Shown piece by piece: positions 8,290-16,421 of a stretch of 64,000 nt of DNA. A model generated the notes under the pieces. That model was not told where the DNA came from and did no database searches. It saw nothing but the letters and a program-made list of their open reading frames with translations. Position 1 is the stretch's first letter. Every line of letters begins with the position of its first letter. This DNA is from Aureimonas altamirensis. Lineage in GTDB: Bacteria > Pseudomonadota > Alphaproteobacteria > Rhizobiales > Rhizobiaceae. The stretch spans positions 185,374-249,373 of the forward strand of contig NZ_BBWQ01000015.1 in NCBI RefSeq assembly GCF_001463885.1. The letters run 5' to 3'. Both the position numbers and the translations under genes were made by a program.

Positions 8290-8474
8290 CATGGGCGCAA
8301 ATGTCGCAATCGCCTAATTTAAAACGATAATATCCGACGATATTTTTCCGTGAACGACATCGCCGGCCTCCCGTCTTTTGCGGTGCAAAAGCACGGCTTC
8401 GTCACGCAATCGGCTTCATCCTGCCGCAGTATGCACCATCTAGGGTGTCTGGATTCGCATGAGAGAGGGTCGCG
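8290..8474 (+). promoter_or_regulatory. Structured leader upstream of the decarboxylase gene
   Basis: The stretch before the decarboxylase holds an inverted repeat, CTTTTGC (8375-8381) and GCAAAAG (8385-8391), with a 3-base loop, and a CACC/GGTG mini-hairpin (8434-8447) close to the ribosome site. Alphaproteobacterial ornithine decarboxylase genes are known to carry the speF leader RNA, so this may be one, but I could not confirm the consensus by eye. A promoter was not assigned with confidence; the AT-rich stretch near 8318-8348 is the likeliest place. Confidence 0.35.
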
Positions 8475-9695
8475 TTGCAGAAGTTCGATACAGCCATCGA
8501 GGCCGTTCATACCTTGCGTCCGGACGTTCCCGTATACTGCTTTAGGCCAGAGGTGCTGACGCAGGATACGAGCTCTTTCATGGACGCGTTTCCCGGCGAA
8601 ACAGCCTATGCGGTAAAGACCAACGGCGAACCCATGGTTCTGGATACGTTGGCGAAGGCAGGGGTAACCTTGTTCGACGTCGCCTCGCCGGGAGAGTTCG
8701 CTGCGGTGCGGGCCGTCGCCCCCGATGCCGGCATGCTGTACATGCACCCGATCAAGGCGCAGTCGGATATCAGGCTGGCGCTGGAAACCTACGGTATCCG
8801 GGTCATGTCTCTCGACCACGAAGACGAGGTCGCCAAGATCCTGCGTGTCGTGCGTGCGCTGGATATGGACCCGGCAACGATCACCCTGTTCGTCCGGCTG
8901 CAGACCAAGGGGCATGCCGCCTACGAACTGTCCAAGAAGTTCGGCGCCGCGCCCGCCCATGCGGTGGAGCTGCTGCAACGGTGCCACCGCATCGGCTTCA
9001 AGACCGGCTTGTGCTTCCATGTCGGCTCGCAGATCGAAGACCCGGAGACCTACGAGCGCGCTTTGGCCTCGGCCGACTGGGTGCGCAACCGCGCCGATGT
9101 GCCTTTGGCCGGGCTGGATGTCGGCGGCGGCTTCCCGGCCGAGTATGGATACGACCCCAAAAGGCGCAAGCCGGACATGCCGGGCTTTCCGGAGATCATG
9201 GCGCGGCTGCGGGCCGACCTGAACGAATGGGGCTTTTCGAATGTCCCGCTGGTGGCCGAGCCGGGCAGGGTCATCGTTGCCAGGGCCTTTTCGCTGATCG
9301 TGCGCGTGCTGCTGCGCAAGGGGCGCAGGCTATACATCAACGATGGCATCTGGGCTTCGCTGTCGGATTCCTGGACGGGAAAGATCACCCTGCCGGCGCG
9401 GTTCATTCCCGATCCGGCGCGCAAGCGTCGCCATGGCGATGCGGGCAAGATCGCCGCCTTCAAGGTATGCGGCGCAACCTGCGACAGTGTCGATATCCTG
9501 TCACGCCCGTTCTGGCTGCCCGAGACGGTGGACACCGGCGACTGGATCGAGATTGGCCACATCGGCGCGTACTCGCTGTCGCTGCGCACGCGCTTCAATG
9601 GTTTCTATCCCGATACGTTCGTCCATGTGACGACACCGTTCGGTGCCGGCGATGCCGCCGAAGGCTATGCCAGCCTTGAAACGATGGCCGACTGA
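8475..9695 (+). CDS. Type III PLP-dependent decarboxylase (ornithine/diaminopimelate family, probably ornithine decarboxylase)
   Basis: A 406-residue fold-type III enzyme of the Orn/DAP/Arg decarboxylase 2 family. The PLP lysine is Lys48 in AYAVKTN. FHVGSQ, GLDVGGGFP and AEPGR form the phosphate and substrate pocket. Cys336-Asp337 in GATCDSVD are the catalytic and substrate-binding pair contributed by the second subunit of the dimer. The length and lack of a lysine-type insert suit ornithine (or lysine/ornithine) decarboxylase, which makes putrescine, rather than LysA. The TTG start is supported by GAGAGAGGG just upstream. It converges with a DUF4112 gene three bases after its stop. Substrate choice is inferred, not seen. 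Confidence 0.82.
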   Translation: MQKFDTAIEAVHTLRPDVPVYCFRPEVLTQDTSSFMDAFPGETAYAVKTNGEPMVLDTLAKAGVTLFDVASPGEFAAVRAVAPDAGMLYMHPIKAQSDIRLALETYGIRVMSLDHEDEVAKILRVVRALDMDPATITLFVRLQTKGHAAYELSKKFGAAPAHAVELLQRCHRIGFKTGLCFHVGSQIEDPETYERALASADWVRNRADVPLAGLDVGGGFPAEYGYDPKRRKPDMPGFPEIMARLRADLNEWGFSNVPLVAEPGRVIVARAFSLIVRVLLRKGRRLYINDGIWASLSDSWTGKITLPARFIPDPARKRRHGDAGKIAAFKVCGATCDSVDILSRPFWLPETVDTGDWIEIGHIGAYSLSLRTRFNGFYPDTFVHVTTPFGAGDAAEGYASLETMAD

Positions 9696-9698
9696 GCG

Positions 9699-10109
9699 TC
9701 AGCGGCGGGTGTCGCCCTCTTCCAGGCCATGATGATCGAGGATGATCTGGATGTTGCGGCGATGCGCCTTGTAGTAGACGTCGAAGGCATCGCCCACGAC
9801 GGGCACCGCCCCGAAGGCGGTGTCCACGCCGATATTGTACAGCATGGTCATCAGCTTGCGCTTCGGCACGCCAAGCTGCCGCGCCTCGTTGACGATCAAA
9901 AGGCCGACAAGCGCGCCGGCGGCATCGCCGAAAATCGGCACCATGCCCATCAGCGCATCCGCACCGAAGCGAATATTGGTGCCGGGCAGGCGCAAGGCCG
10001 TGTCCATGACGCGCGCCACCATCGCCAGACGGCGGATACGACGCAGCTTTTCGTCGCGGCTCATGCCACGAACGGCTTCACCCGGCAGGATATATTCGAC
10101 AGTGGCCAT
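9699..10109 (-). CDS. DUF4112 domain-containing protein
   Basis: A 136-residue protein. Two similar segments contain PGTNIRFGADALMGMVPIFGDAAG and TAFGAVPVVGDAFDVYYKAHRRN, the repeated PxxGD pattern of DUF4112, each beside a hydrophobic helix, so it is probably a small membrane-associated protein. The function is unknown. The ATG follows GGGAG at 7-8 bases. It converges on the decarboxylase gene with a 3-base gap. Confidence 0.78.
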   Translation of the reverse strand: MATVEYILPGEAVRGMSRDEKLRRIRRLAMVARVMDTALRLPGTNIRFGADALMGMVPIFGDAAGALVGLLIVNEARQLGVPKRKLMTMLYNIGVDTAFGAVPVVGDAFDVYYKAHRRNIQIILDHHGLEEGDTRR

Positions 10110-10164
10110 CTGGCGCTCCCATCAGCAACTTGACGTTGCAGATGTGGGCATTGCAACCAGCAGT

Positions 10165-10206
10165 AAAAAGAGGCGGCGACCGGATTTCGGTTCCGGCCGC
10201 CGCTCT
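10165..10206 (-). terminator. Terminator for the MltB-like gene
   Basis: On the minus strand a long GC-rich inverted repeat (arms near 10196-10206 and 10170-10180, with inner CCGGA/TCCGG pairing) is followed by TTTTT at 10169-10165. It begins 11 bases after the stop of the transglycosylase gene. Confidence 0.75.
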
Positions 10207-10216
10207 AGCCCTTCGT

Positions 10217-11410
10217 TTAGAGGGCGGACAGCAACTGGCGCGTCGGCCAGCCATCGGCCGGCATGCCCAGCCGGATCTGCTCCTGCCGTACGGCGGCGCG
10301 TGTGTTGGCGCCCAGGATGCCATCCACCTTGCCGACATCGTATCCGCGTGAAACCAGCCGCTGCTGAAGCTGCTTCATCTGGTCGCCGTCCAGGCCCGGC
10401 TGCGGGTTGCCCTCATGCACGGCGGGCGCCCCCGCCAGGCGCGTGCCGAAATAGCCGGCCGTCAGGGCGTAGACGAGCGAGTTGTTCCAGGTCAGGTACA
10501 CGTCGAAATTGGGGAAGGCCAGGAAGGCCGGCCCGCCGCGCCCCTGCGGCAGCACGATGGAAGCGGGGACGTTGTCGCGCTCCAGCGGAGTGCCGTCGGC
10601 CTTGGTGACGCCGAGTGCCGCGAAGTTGCCGCGCGGCTCCTTGGCGACGAGGGCGGCCCGGTCGAAGGGGAAGTCGGCGGGAAGACGCACTTCCTCCAGC
10701 CAGGGTTGGCCACGCTGCCAGCCCAGATGCTGGATGAACTTGCCGGTCGTCATCAACACATCCGGCACGTCGGTCAAAAGGTTGATGCGGCCGTTGCCGT
10801 CGGCGTCGGTTCCGAAGGCCAGGTAATCCTCGGGCAGCATCTGCGTCTGGCCGAGCTCTCCCGCCCAGGCGCCGCGCATTTCGGATGGCTGCAGATAGCC
10901 GCGGTCGACCAGCGCGATCGCGCCCATCAGATGCGGGCGGAACAGGTCCGGCCGGCGGCAATCATGCGACAGGGTGGCCAGTGCGTTCAGCGTGTCGAAA
11001 TCGCCCAGCACGGCGCCGTAATCGGTCTCAAGGCCCCAGAAGCTTGTGATTACGGCGGCCGGAACGCCGGTCTGCGCTTCCACCTCGCGGAAGACGGATG
11101 CGTATTTCTGCATACGCTGCTTGCCGTTGGCCAGACGGTTCTTGTTCACCATGCGGCCCTGAAACTGAAGCCACGCCTGCTGGAACACGCCCTGGGCGCG
11201 GTCACGCTGCAGGACCTTGGGGTCCTGCCGCACCGAAGCCAGCGCCTTGTCGACGCCGGCCTGGGAAAGCCCACGGCCGATGGCCTCAGTGCGGACACCC
11301 TGCATGAAGGCGCCGAAATCGCCACCGCATGCGGCGCCCTGCGCCATGGCGATCGAGGAGCTGGCCCCCAGAAGAAGAAGCGCGGCGCCGAGCCGCTTGA
11401 CGGTTTTCAT
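10217..11410 (-). CDS. Lytic murein transglycosylase, MltB/SLT_2 type, with peptidoglycan-binding domain
   Basis: A secreted 397-residue enzyme that cleaves the MurNAc-GlcNAc bond of peptidoglycan, leaving 1,6-anhydroMurNAc. A signal peptide (MKTVKRLGAALLLLGASSS, cut after AMA-QG) precedes the SLT_2 catalytic domain. The likely catalytic Glu is Glu128 in FWGLETDYGA, and AGELGQTQMLPEDYLAFG forms the rest of the cleft. The last 60 residues are a PG_binding_1 domain (LQQRLVSRGYDVGKVDGILGANT). The start at 11408-11410 is chosen because the signal peptide begins there; the frame extends 25 codons upstream without one. It probably follows the GH25 lysozyme in one transcript, 87 bases downstream. 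Confidence 0.9.
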   Translation of the reverse strand: MKTVKRLGAALLLLGASSSIAMAQGAACGGDFGAFMQGVRTEAIGRGLSQAGVDKALASVRQDPKVLQRDRAQGVFQQAWLQFQGRMVNKNRLANGKQRMQKYASVFREVEAQTGVPAAVITSFWGLETDYGAVLGDFDTLNALATLSHDCRRPDLFRPHLMGAIALVDRGYLQPSEMRGAWAGELGQTQMLPEDYLAFGTDADGNGRINLLTDVPDVLMTTGKFIQHLGWQRGQPWLEEVRLPADFPFDRAALVAKEPRGNFAALGVTKADGTPLERDNVPASIVLPQGRGGPAFLAFPNFDVYLTWNNSLVYALTAGYFGTRLAGAPAVHEGNPQPGLDGDQMKQLQQRLVSRGYDVGKVDGILGANTRAAVRQEQIRLGMPADGWPTRQLLSAL

Positions 11411-11497
11411 GATTCCGGTTCCCGACATATCGAATTGACAGGGCTGAACGCCGCGATCATGGCCGTTTGAAGATGACCATCGCAATGCACGGGCGGT

Positions 11498-12268
11498 TTA
11501 TCGCCGTGTGTGCGACGCCAGCCACCTTTGCCATTCCTGGCGCGATCCGGAAAACGCGTTCCGGTCGACGTCGCCCTTGATACCGGCCACGGTGCCCGTT
11601 GCCGTGTACTGCCAGAAGTGGAAATCACGCGCTTCGTAGACATTGTCCGGGTGGTCTGCCACGGCCCGCAGCCAAAAGCGGTGGTTGGGATAGGTGCCCA
11701 CCAGCCGGTCGCGATGAATGTCGATCGGTGCGTAGATGATGGGGCGCATGCCGTAATGGCGCTCCAGCGCATCCATGAAGGCGCTCATTTCGCGCTGCAT
11801 TTCGGCCCTGTCTGGCCTGCGGGTGCAGGTGGGGGAATGGGGTGTCCATTCCACGTCGAGGACGGGCGGCAGGGAGAGTGCGTCCTGCGGCACGTTCTTG
11901 ATGAACCACCGCGCCTGCTCGATGCCCGGCCGGCACCAATAGAAGAAGTGGTACGCGCCATGCGGAATGCCGGCATCGCGGGCGCCGCGCCAGTTTTCGT
12001 GGAAACGCTCGTCGAGGCGGTCGCCGCCTTCGGTGGCCTTTATATAGACGAACTCGACGCCATCGGCCCGCGCTGCGCGCCAATCCACATCGCCCTGATA
12101 CTTGGAAATGTCGATACCGTGGACGGGGTAATGATCCGGCCGCTCTCCGGCGATGCGGGTAAGGCCAAGCTCGACCGGATCGAGGCTTGCCGTGCGGCAC
12201 CCCGTAATGCCGAGCGCGCCCGCCAGAAGCAGGATTCCTGTCGCGATGACGCGCCTGTTCAGTTTCAT
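11498..12268 (-). CDS. GH25-family lysozyme, lipoprotein
   Basis: A 256-residue glycoside hydrolase family 25 muramidase that would cut peptidoglycan between MurNAc and GlcNAc. The N-terminus is a lipoprotein signal with lipobox ITGC (Cys24), so the enzyme should be anchored in a membrane on the periplasmic side. The GH25 barrel starts at HGIDISKYQGDVDW and includes FVYIKATEG, the catalytic DVEW, and FWQYTATGTVAGI near the end. GH25 enzymes are less common than SLT enzymes in Gram-negative cells but are recurrent in Rhizobiales. The ATG at 12266-12268 is chosen for the lipoprotein signal. It lies head-to-tail before the MltB-like gene, both on the minus strand. Confidence 0.87.
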   Translation of the reverse strand: MKLNRRVIATGILLLAGALGITGCRTASLDPVELGLTRIAGERPDHYPVHGIDISKYQGDVDWRAARADGVEFVYIKATEGGDRLDERFHENWRGARDAGIPHGAYHFFYWCRPGIEQARWFIKNVPQDALSLPPVLDVEWTPHSPTCTRRPDRAEMQREMSAFMDALERHYGMRPIIYAPIDIHRDRLVGTYPNHRFWLRAVADHPDNVYEARDFHFWQYTATGTVAGIKGDVDRNAFSGSRQEWQRWLASHTRR

Positions 12269-12459
12269 GCGGTATCCCGATCCTGCCCGATATCCCTGGA
12301 AAATGGCCAAGCAGCCTTTCGTCAGCCTTGAGCCGAATTTGCGGCCGAGGCGATCACGTTCGTAAGATTCTGCAACATGCTTTGATCGGGAAACTGCAAC
12401 TCCTGCGTGTCTGGCACTGTTGTGGTGCTGAAGGACGAACTGAACAGGACAAGAAAATT

Positions 12460-12696
12460 ATGAGGAAGCCCCTTATCGCTCTTGGCGCTGCTGCGCTGCT
12501 TGGCCTTGCAGCGTGCTCCGACAACAATTCGGCTGAACAGCCTGCACCGCCTGCCGGCGGTACGACGCCACCCGCGACGACGACCACCCCGCCGGCCACG
12601 ACGGCTCCGCCTGCTGCCGAGCCGGCCCCGGGTGGCACCACAGGCGGCACGACGGGCGGAACCATGGGTGGTTCCACCGGGACGACCAACCAGTAA
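12460..12696 (+). CDS. Small Pro/Thr/Gly-rich lipoprotein
   Basis: A 78-residue predicted lipoprotein: MRKPLIALGAAALLGLAAC gives a clean lipobox with Cys19. The mature part has no folded domain; it is a low-complexity run of Thr, Pro and Ala followed by GGTT repeats and GGTMGGSTGTTNQ. It may be an envelope tether or filler. AGGAC stands 9 bases before the ATG, and a strong terminator follows at 12723, so it is probably monocistronic. The function is unknown. Such repetitive tails vary in length between strains. Confidence 0.7.
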   Translation: MRKPLIALGAAALLGLAACSDNNSAEQPAPPAGGTTPPATTTTPPATTAPPAAEPAPGGTTGGTTGGTMGGSTGTTNQ

Positions 12697-12722
12697 GACA
12701 ATCGGCTTGTACGCCTGACTGG

Positions 12723-12751
12723 GCCGGCAGCGATATCGCTGCCGGCTCTTT
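12723..12751 (+). terminator. Terminator after the small lipoprotein gene
   Basis: GCCGGCAGCG (12723-12732) and CGCTGCCGGC (12737-12746) form a perfect 10-bp stem closed by ATAT and followed by TCTTT. Confidence 0.78.
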
Positions 12752-12848
12752 GCTATCTTCGGTAGGTTTCAATCCACGACGCCAACCGTTTATGATGGGC
12801 GCCGTGATTCCGAGCCGGTCTGTCCGGCGTAAGGGTGCAAACTGCCGC

Positions 12849-13568
12849 ATGTCGATTCTGTCCACTCTCGGCGCCTTGATGCGGGACGTTGCCATTCAGG
12901 GTCTGCAGGCACTGGAGGCAATCTTCGAAAGGCTGCGCGCGCTGTACGAGCGCGACGCGGAAACACGCCGCCGCGTTGCCTTCTCCGTTGCGATGATCGC
13001 CCTTGCCGCCAAGATGGCCAAGGCGGATGGCGTCGTCACGCAGAACGAGATTTCCGCATTTCGCCGCATCTTCGCAATTCCCGCCGAGGAAGAGCGCAAC
13101 GTCTTTCGCCTCTACGATCTTGCGCGGCAGGATACGGCCGGCTTCGAGCTTTATGCAGCCAAGCTACGCGGCCTCTGCAGCAATTCCTGCGATGGCGAAT
13201 GCGCGATGCTGACGGATATCCTCGACGGGCTTTTCTTCATTGCCGGCTCCGACGGGATCGTGCACGAGCGGGAGCTGGCGTTTCTGGAGCGGGTTGCCCA
13301 GATCTTCGGCCTCGGCGAAGCCGAGTTCGCACGCATCAAGGCGCTGCATGTCCATGAAGGCGAGGGCAGTTCCTACGCCGTGCTGGGTGTTTCTCCCACC
13401 GACCCGATGCCGGTGATCCGCCGTCGCTACCTTGAGCTGGTGCGCGAAAACCATCCCGACCGACTGGCCGCAAGGGGAGTGCCGCAGGAGTTCATGTCCA
13501 TCGCGGTAGAGCGGATGAAGGCGATCAACGCCGCCTGGGATAGCATCTCGCGGGTGCCGGCCACGTGA
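12849..13568 (+). CDS. TerB-DnaJ domain protein, DjlA-like
   Basis: A 239-residue protein with a TerB/DjlA-type helical domain (about residues 45-160, AKADGVVTQNEISAF and GSDGIVHERELAFLERVAQIFGL being the paired EF-hand-like repeats) and a C-terminal J domain of about 60 residues. The J domain keeps the HPD tripeptide in RENHPDRLAARG, so it should stimulate DnaK ATPase. Unlike enterobacterial DjlA there is no clear N-terminal membrane helix. The ATG at 12849 fits the family N-terminus; longer in-frame starts (12792, 12750) exist. The stop overlaps the GTG of the amidase gene by four bases, so the two are translationally coupled. Confidence 0.85.
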   Translation: MSILSTLGALMRDVAIQGLQALEAIFERLRALYERDAETRRRVAFSVAMIALAAKMAKADGVVTQNEISAFRRIFAIPAEEERNVFRLYDLARQDTAGFELYAAKLRGLCSNSCDGECAMLTDILDGLFFIAGSDGIVHERELAFLERVAQIFGLGEAEFARIKALHVHEGEGSSYAVLGVSPTDPMPVIRRRYLELVRENHPDRLAARGVPQEFMSIAVERMKAINAAWDSISRVPAT

Positions 13569-14350
13569 GTTTTCGCAGCGACAGCGCAAGTGTCGACCGG
13601 GTCGTGCCATCCCCCAACCATGGAGAGCGTCGCGGCGGCATCCGCAAGCCCGATATGCTGGTGCTGCACTATACCGGCATGCGGCCGGGCGATTCTCCCC
13701 TGGAGCGCCTGACCGACCCGCAGAGTGAGGTGTCGGCCCATTATCTGGTGATGGAGGACGGCGAGATCGTCCAGATGGTGCCGGAAGCGCTCCGGGCCTG
13801 GCACGCAGGGGAAAGCTTCTGGCGCGGCGAACGTGACATCAATTCCAGGTCCATCGGCATCGAGATCGTCAATCCGGGCCATAATCACGGCCTTAGGCCG
13901 TTTCCGCCCGTGCAGATCGCCCGCCTGATCGAATTGTGCAGGGATTGTGTCGTCAGATGGGCAATCCCTGCCGTAAACGTGGTGGCGCATTCCGATATCG
14001 CGCCGTCCCGCAAGGAAGATCCCGGCGAATTGTTTCCGTGGGATCAACTCTCGGCGGCCGGTATCGGCATGACCGTGGAGCCGGTTCCGGTGTCCGGTGG
14101 GCGCTTCCTGTCGCACGGGGACAAGGGCGAGCCCGTCGCGGCCTGGCAGGCGATGCTGGCGGCCTATGGTTTCGATATGGCGGCAGACGGAAACTACGGT
14201 GATGCAACGCGTCTGGCCACATTGGCCTTCCAGCGCCATCATCGCCCGACGCTGCTGGACGGCATCGCCGATACGAGCACGGTCGGCACGATGCACCGGC
14301 TTCTGTCGCAGCGTCTATCGATCAAGCCGAAGCCCCATCCTGCGCCGTAA
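13565..14350 (+). CDS. N-acetylmuramoyl-L-alanine amidase, AmpD/AmiD family
   Basis: A 261-residue zinc amidase (Amidase_2) that removes the peptide from MurNAc or anhydroMurNAc. Visible ligands are the His in LVLHYTGM and the His in VAHSDIAPSRKEDPGELF, where the following Lys and Asp complete the AmpD-type site; SAHYLVMEDGEIVQMV and RSIGIEIVNPG are typical of the fold. A C-terminal PG_binding_1-like segment (GDKGEPVAAWQAMLAAYGFD) begins near residue 180, as in AmiD. No signal peptide is seen, so it may act in the cytoplasm in murein recycling. The GTG start overlaps the stop of the DjlA-like gene. Confidence 0.88.
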   Translation: MSFRSDSASVDRVVPSPNHGERRGGIRKPDMLVLHYTGMRPGDSPLERLTDPQSEVSAHYLVMEDGEIVQMVPEALRAWHAGESFWRGERDINSRSIGIEIVNPGHNHGLRPFPPVQIARLIELCRDCVVRWAIPAVNVVAHSDIAPSRKEDPGELFPWDQLSAAGIGMTVEPVPVSGGRFLSHGDKGEPVAAWQAMLAAYGFDMAADGNYGDATRLATLAFQRHHRPTLLDGIADTSTVGTMHRLLSQRLSIKPKPHPAP

Positions 14351-14543
14351 TTGTAACGGGCGTTAACATTCCGTGAACGCACCGACACATTGCCGTTTCT
14401 TTTCCTGACGAGAAACCGCCCTAACGGCACTGGCGTCGCTTGCGGCGCCGATGCCGCTTCGGCGTCGCAGCGTTTCTTGCCGCCGCAACAACCAGTGTGC
14501 CGGCATCAATGCGTGTTCTGCAGCCGGCGATATCGACAGGACG

Positions 14544-15065
14544 ATGATGAACAGACTGCCCCTTCTGGCTGGGGTCGTGATGATGTCGCTTGCCCTCATC
14601 CCAGCCGCTCGTGCCGATACCGCTTCTTCCACCTCCACAGCGCCGATGGAAACCGGAGAGCCGACAAGAACCGTGGAAACCCCTTTCACCGACATGCCCT
14701 ATGCCGAGCTGATCGCTACCGAGGCCGAGCGTGCCGGCGTGCGACTGGAGCTCGCCCATGCGGTGATTTTCGTCGAAAGCAATTACCGGCCCGACGTGAC
14801 CGGCTCGGCGGGCGAGGTCGGCCTGATGCAGATCAAGCTGGCCACCGCCCGCGACATGGGCTTCAAGGGCACCCGCAAGCAATTGTACGATCCGGCCACC
14901 AACCTTCGTTACGGCATGCGCTATCTGGCGGGCGCCAAGGAAAAGGGCGGCGGCACCCTGTGCGGCACGATCCTGAAATACAATGCCGGCCACTATGCGA
15001 AGCGCTCCAACCCGACCTCTCGCCAGTACTGTCGCAAGGTGCAGGTGCAGATGGCAAGCTACTGA
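14544..15065 (+). CDS. Lytic transglycosylase, single SLT domain
   Basis: A 173-residue secreted enzyme: signal peptide MMNRLPLLAGVVMMSLALIP with cleavage after ARA, a Ser/Thr-rich linker, and an SLT (GH23-like) domain from about residue 50. The catalytic Glu is in HAVIFVESNYRPD, followed by the GEVGLMQIKLATA motif and NLRYGMRYLAGAKEKGG. The C-terminus lacks the extra domains of MltC or Slt70. It would cleave peptidoglycan locally, for growth or to open space for envelope machines. The start is set by the signal peptide and by ACAGG just upstream. It is the last protein gene before rnpB and has no obvious terminator. Confidence 0.86.
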   Translation: MMNRLPLLAGVVMMSLALIPAARADTASSTSTAPMETGEPTRTVETPFTDMPYAELIATEAERAGVRLELAHAVIFVESNYRPDVTGSAGEVGLMQIKLATARDMGFKGTRKQLYDPATNLRYGMRYLAGAKEKGGGTLCGTILKYNAGHYAKRSNPTSRQYCRKVQVQMASY

Positions 15066-15078
15066 GCGCCGAGCTCGC

Positions 15079-15107
15079 TTGACATTGGCGGCGCGTGGGC
15101 ACAGGTT
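15079..15107 (+). promoter_or_regulatory. Sigma-70 promoter of rnpB
   Basis: A consensus -35 TTGACA (15079-15084), a 17-base spacer and CAGGTT (15102-15107) stand 6 bases before the first paired base of the RNase P RNA, the right distance for its transcription start. Confidence 0.65.
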
Positions 15108-15112
15108 CCGCG

Positions 15113-15505
15113 CGCCAGCCGGCCGGGCGACCGCTGCCGCAAGGGCCGAAAGGCCGCGGAAGAGGAAAGTCCGGGCTTCACGGAGAAACGGTGCCGGGTA
15201 ACGCCCGGCGAGGGTGACCTCAGGGAAAGTGCCACAGAAAGCAAACCGCCGGCGCGCCGCATGGCATGCCGGTAAGGGTGAAAGGGTGGGGTAAGAGCCC
15301 ACCGCGCGCCTGGCAACAGGCGTGGCAAGGTAAACCCCACCGGAAGCAAAACCGAATAGGAACGACACGGCGCTTGCGCCAGCCTTCTCCGGGTCCGTCG
15401 TTCGGGTAGGTTGCTTGAGGCGCGGTGCGAGCCGCGTCCCAGATGAATGGTCGCCGCCCGGCTGCAAGGCCGGTGCACAGAACCCGGCTTACAGGCCGGC
15501 TGGCT
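15113..15505 (+). ncRNA. rnpB: RNase P RNA, bacterial class A
   Basis: The catalytic RNA that matures tRNA 5' ends. Its terminal helix P1 is seen directly: GCCAGCCGGCC (15114-15124) is perfectly complementary to GGCCGGCTGGC (15494-15504), giving a length of about 393 nt, normal for alphaproteobacteria. Universally conserved core pieces are present: GAGGAAAGTCCGGGCTTC near 15162, CAGGGAAAGTGCCACAGAAA near 15221, AAAGGGTGGGGTAAGAGCCC near 15281, GGCAAGGTAAACCCCAC near 15322 and CAGAACCCGGCTTACAG near 15478. The ends are taken from P1 and could be off by a few bases. Confidence 0.96.
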
Positions 15506-15506
15506 C

Positions 15507-15758
15507 TTCGACCCAAAGCCCCCGATCTGCTCCGAAAATTTCTGCCCCATTAAAATGGGTGGCCATGGGATGGCTGCAGCCGCCAGCCCCAGGCGCATGA
15601 ATTATTTCAGTTTTTTACAGAGTCAGGTGCGCGACAACCGAGGTGCGTTCTGCACCCTCCCGTTGTCTATTGGCAGTTGTAAGCATCTGTTTCAATTACG
15701 GTAATGCCGATTGTCATGTCGACCGACACCGTTCGGCGAGGTGAGGCGTGGGGGCAAT
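15507..15758. other. Gene-free stretch between rnpB and the mraZ promoter
   Basis: No convincing coding frame or ribosome site is visible here. A CCCATT AAAATGGG-type hairpin near 15547-15561 might end rnpB transcription, but it has no T-run after it. The rest, up to the promoter, shows nothing I can name. Confidence 0.4.
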
Positions 15759-15792
15759 TCCCATTGACGCCCACGTGATCCCATGGTAAACC
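15759..15792 (+). promoter_or_regulatory. mraZ promoter with overlapping MraZ operator (three TGGGN boxes)
   Basis: Read on the minus strand, TGGGN occurs three times, at 15759-15763, 15769-15773 and 15779-15783, each separated by exactly 5 bases. This is the known MraZ recognition pattern (TGGGN repeats at 10-bp period). The same bases contain a sigma-70-like promoter on the plus strand, TTGACG (15764-15769), 17 bases, TAAACC (15787-15792). Binding of MraZ would cover the promoter, so the cluster is probably repressed by its first product. The leader from here to the mraZ start is about 185 bases and holds no visible gene. Confidence 0.7.
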
Positions 15793-15977
15793 AAATGACA
15801 ATTCGGGGTGCCTGCTTTGGCGGGCGAACATCAGTTCGAAATTTCGGCATTCGGGCGCAGTCGGCGCGGGGTGCGGTGCGTTCATACGCGCCGCTGTCGG
15901 GTGTGATTTGTCGAATTTTTCGCTGAAGCGGGGGTGGCATGAGATGCAACCGGTCGGAAAGGCAAGTGTGACGCTTG

Positions 15978-16421
15978 ATGAACCGGTTTCTCTCCAACGC
16001 GGTCAACAACATCGACTCCAAGGGGCGGGTCTCCGTCCCGGCGATGTTCCGCCAGGTTCTGGCGGCGAAGGGCTTTTCCGATCTCTATGCGCTGCAATCC
16101 ATTGCCCATCCCGCCATCGACGTCGGGGGCATGGACCTTCTGGAGCGCTACGAGTCCCGGATGGCCCGGGAAGACCCCTTTGGCGAGACCTTCGCCGACA
16201 TGTCGCTCTTCGCTTACGGCGACGGGGCGTTTCTGAAATTCGATGCCGAGGGGCGGATCACGGTGACGGACTTCATTCGCGCCCATACGGGGATTACGGA
16301 CAAGGTCGTCTTCGTGGGGCGCAACGACTTCTTCCAGCTCTGGGAGCCGGAGCGGTTCGAGGCGCATCGCGCCGAGGCGCGGCAGCGCCTGCAGGCCATG
16401 CGGCCGGGGGCTGCGCAATGA
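15978..16421 (+). CDS. mraZ: MraZ, transcriptional regulator of the dcw cluster
   Basis: A 147-residue DNA-binding protein with two AbrB-like swapped-hairpin halves: [25 protein letters not shown] at the N-terminus and [22 protein letters not shown] near residue 78, the conserved D-x-K/E-G-R pairs. MraZ forms a ring and binds TGGGN repeats, which lie over the upstream promoter. The ATG at 15978 fits the family N-terminus; a TTG codon directly before it is unlikely to be used. The Shine-Dalgarno is poor. Its stop overlaps the rsmH start (ATGA), so translation is coupled. Confidence 0.95.
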   Translation: MNRFLSNAVNNIDSKGRVSVPAMFRQVLAAKGFSDLYALQSIAHPAIDVGGMDLLERYESRMAREDPFGETFADMSLFAYGDGAFLKFDAEGRITVTDFIRAHTGITDKVVFVGRNDFFQLWEPERFEAHRAEARQRLQAMRPGAAQ

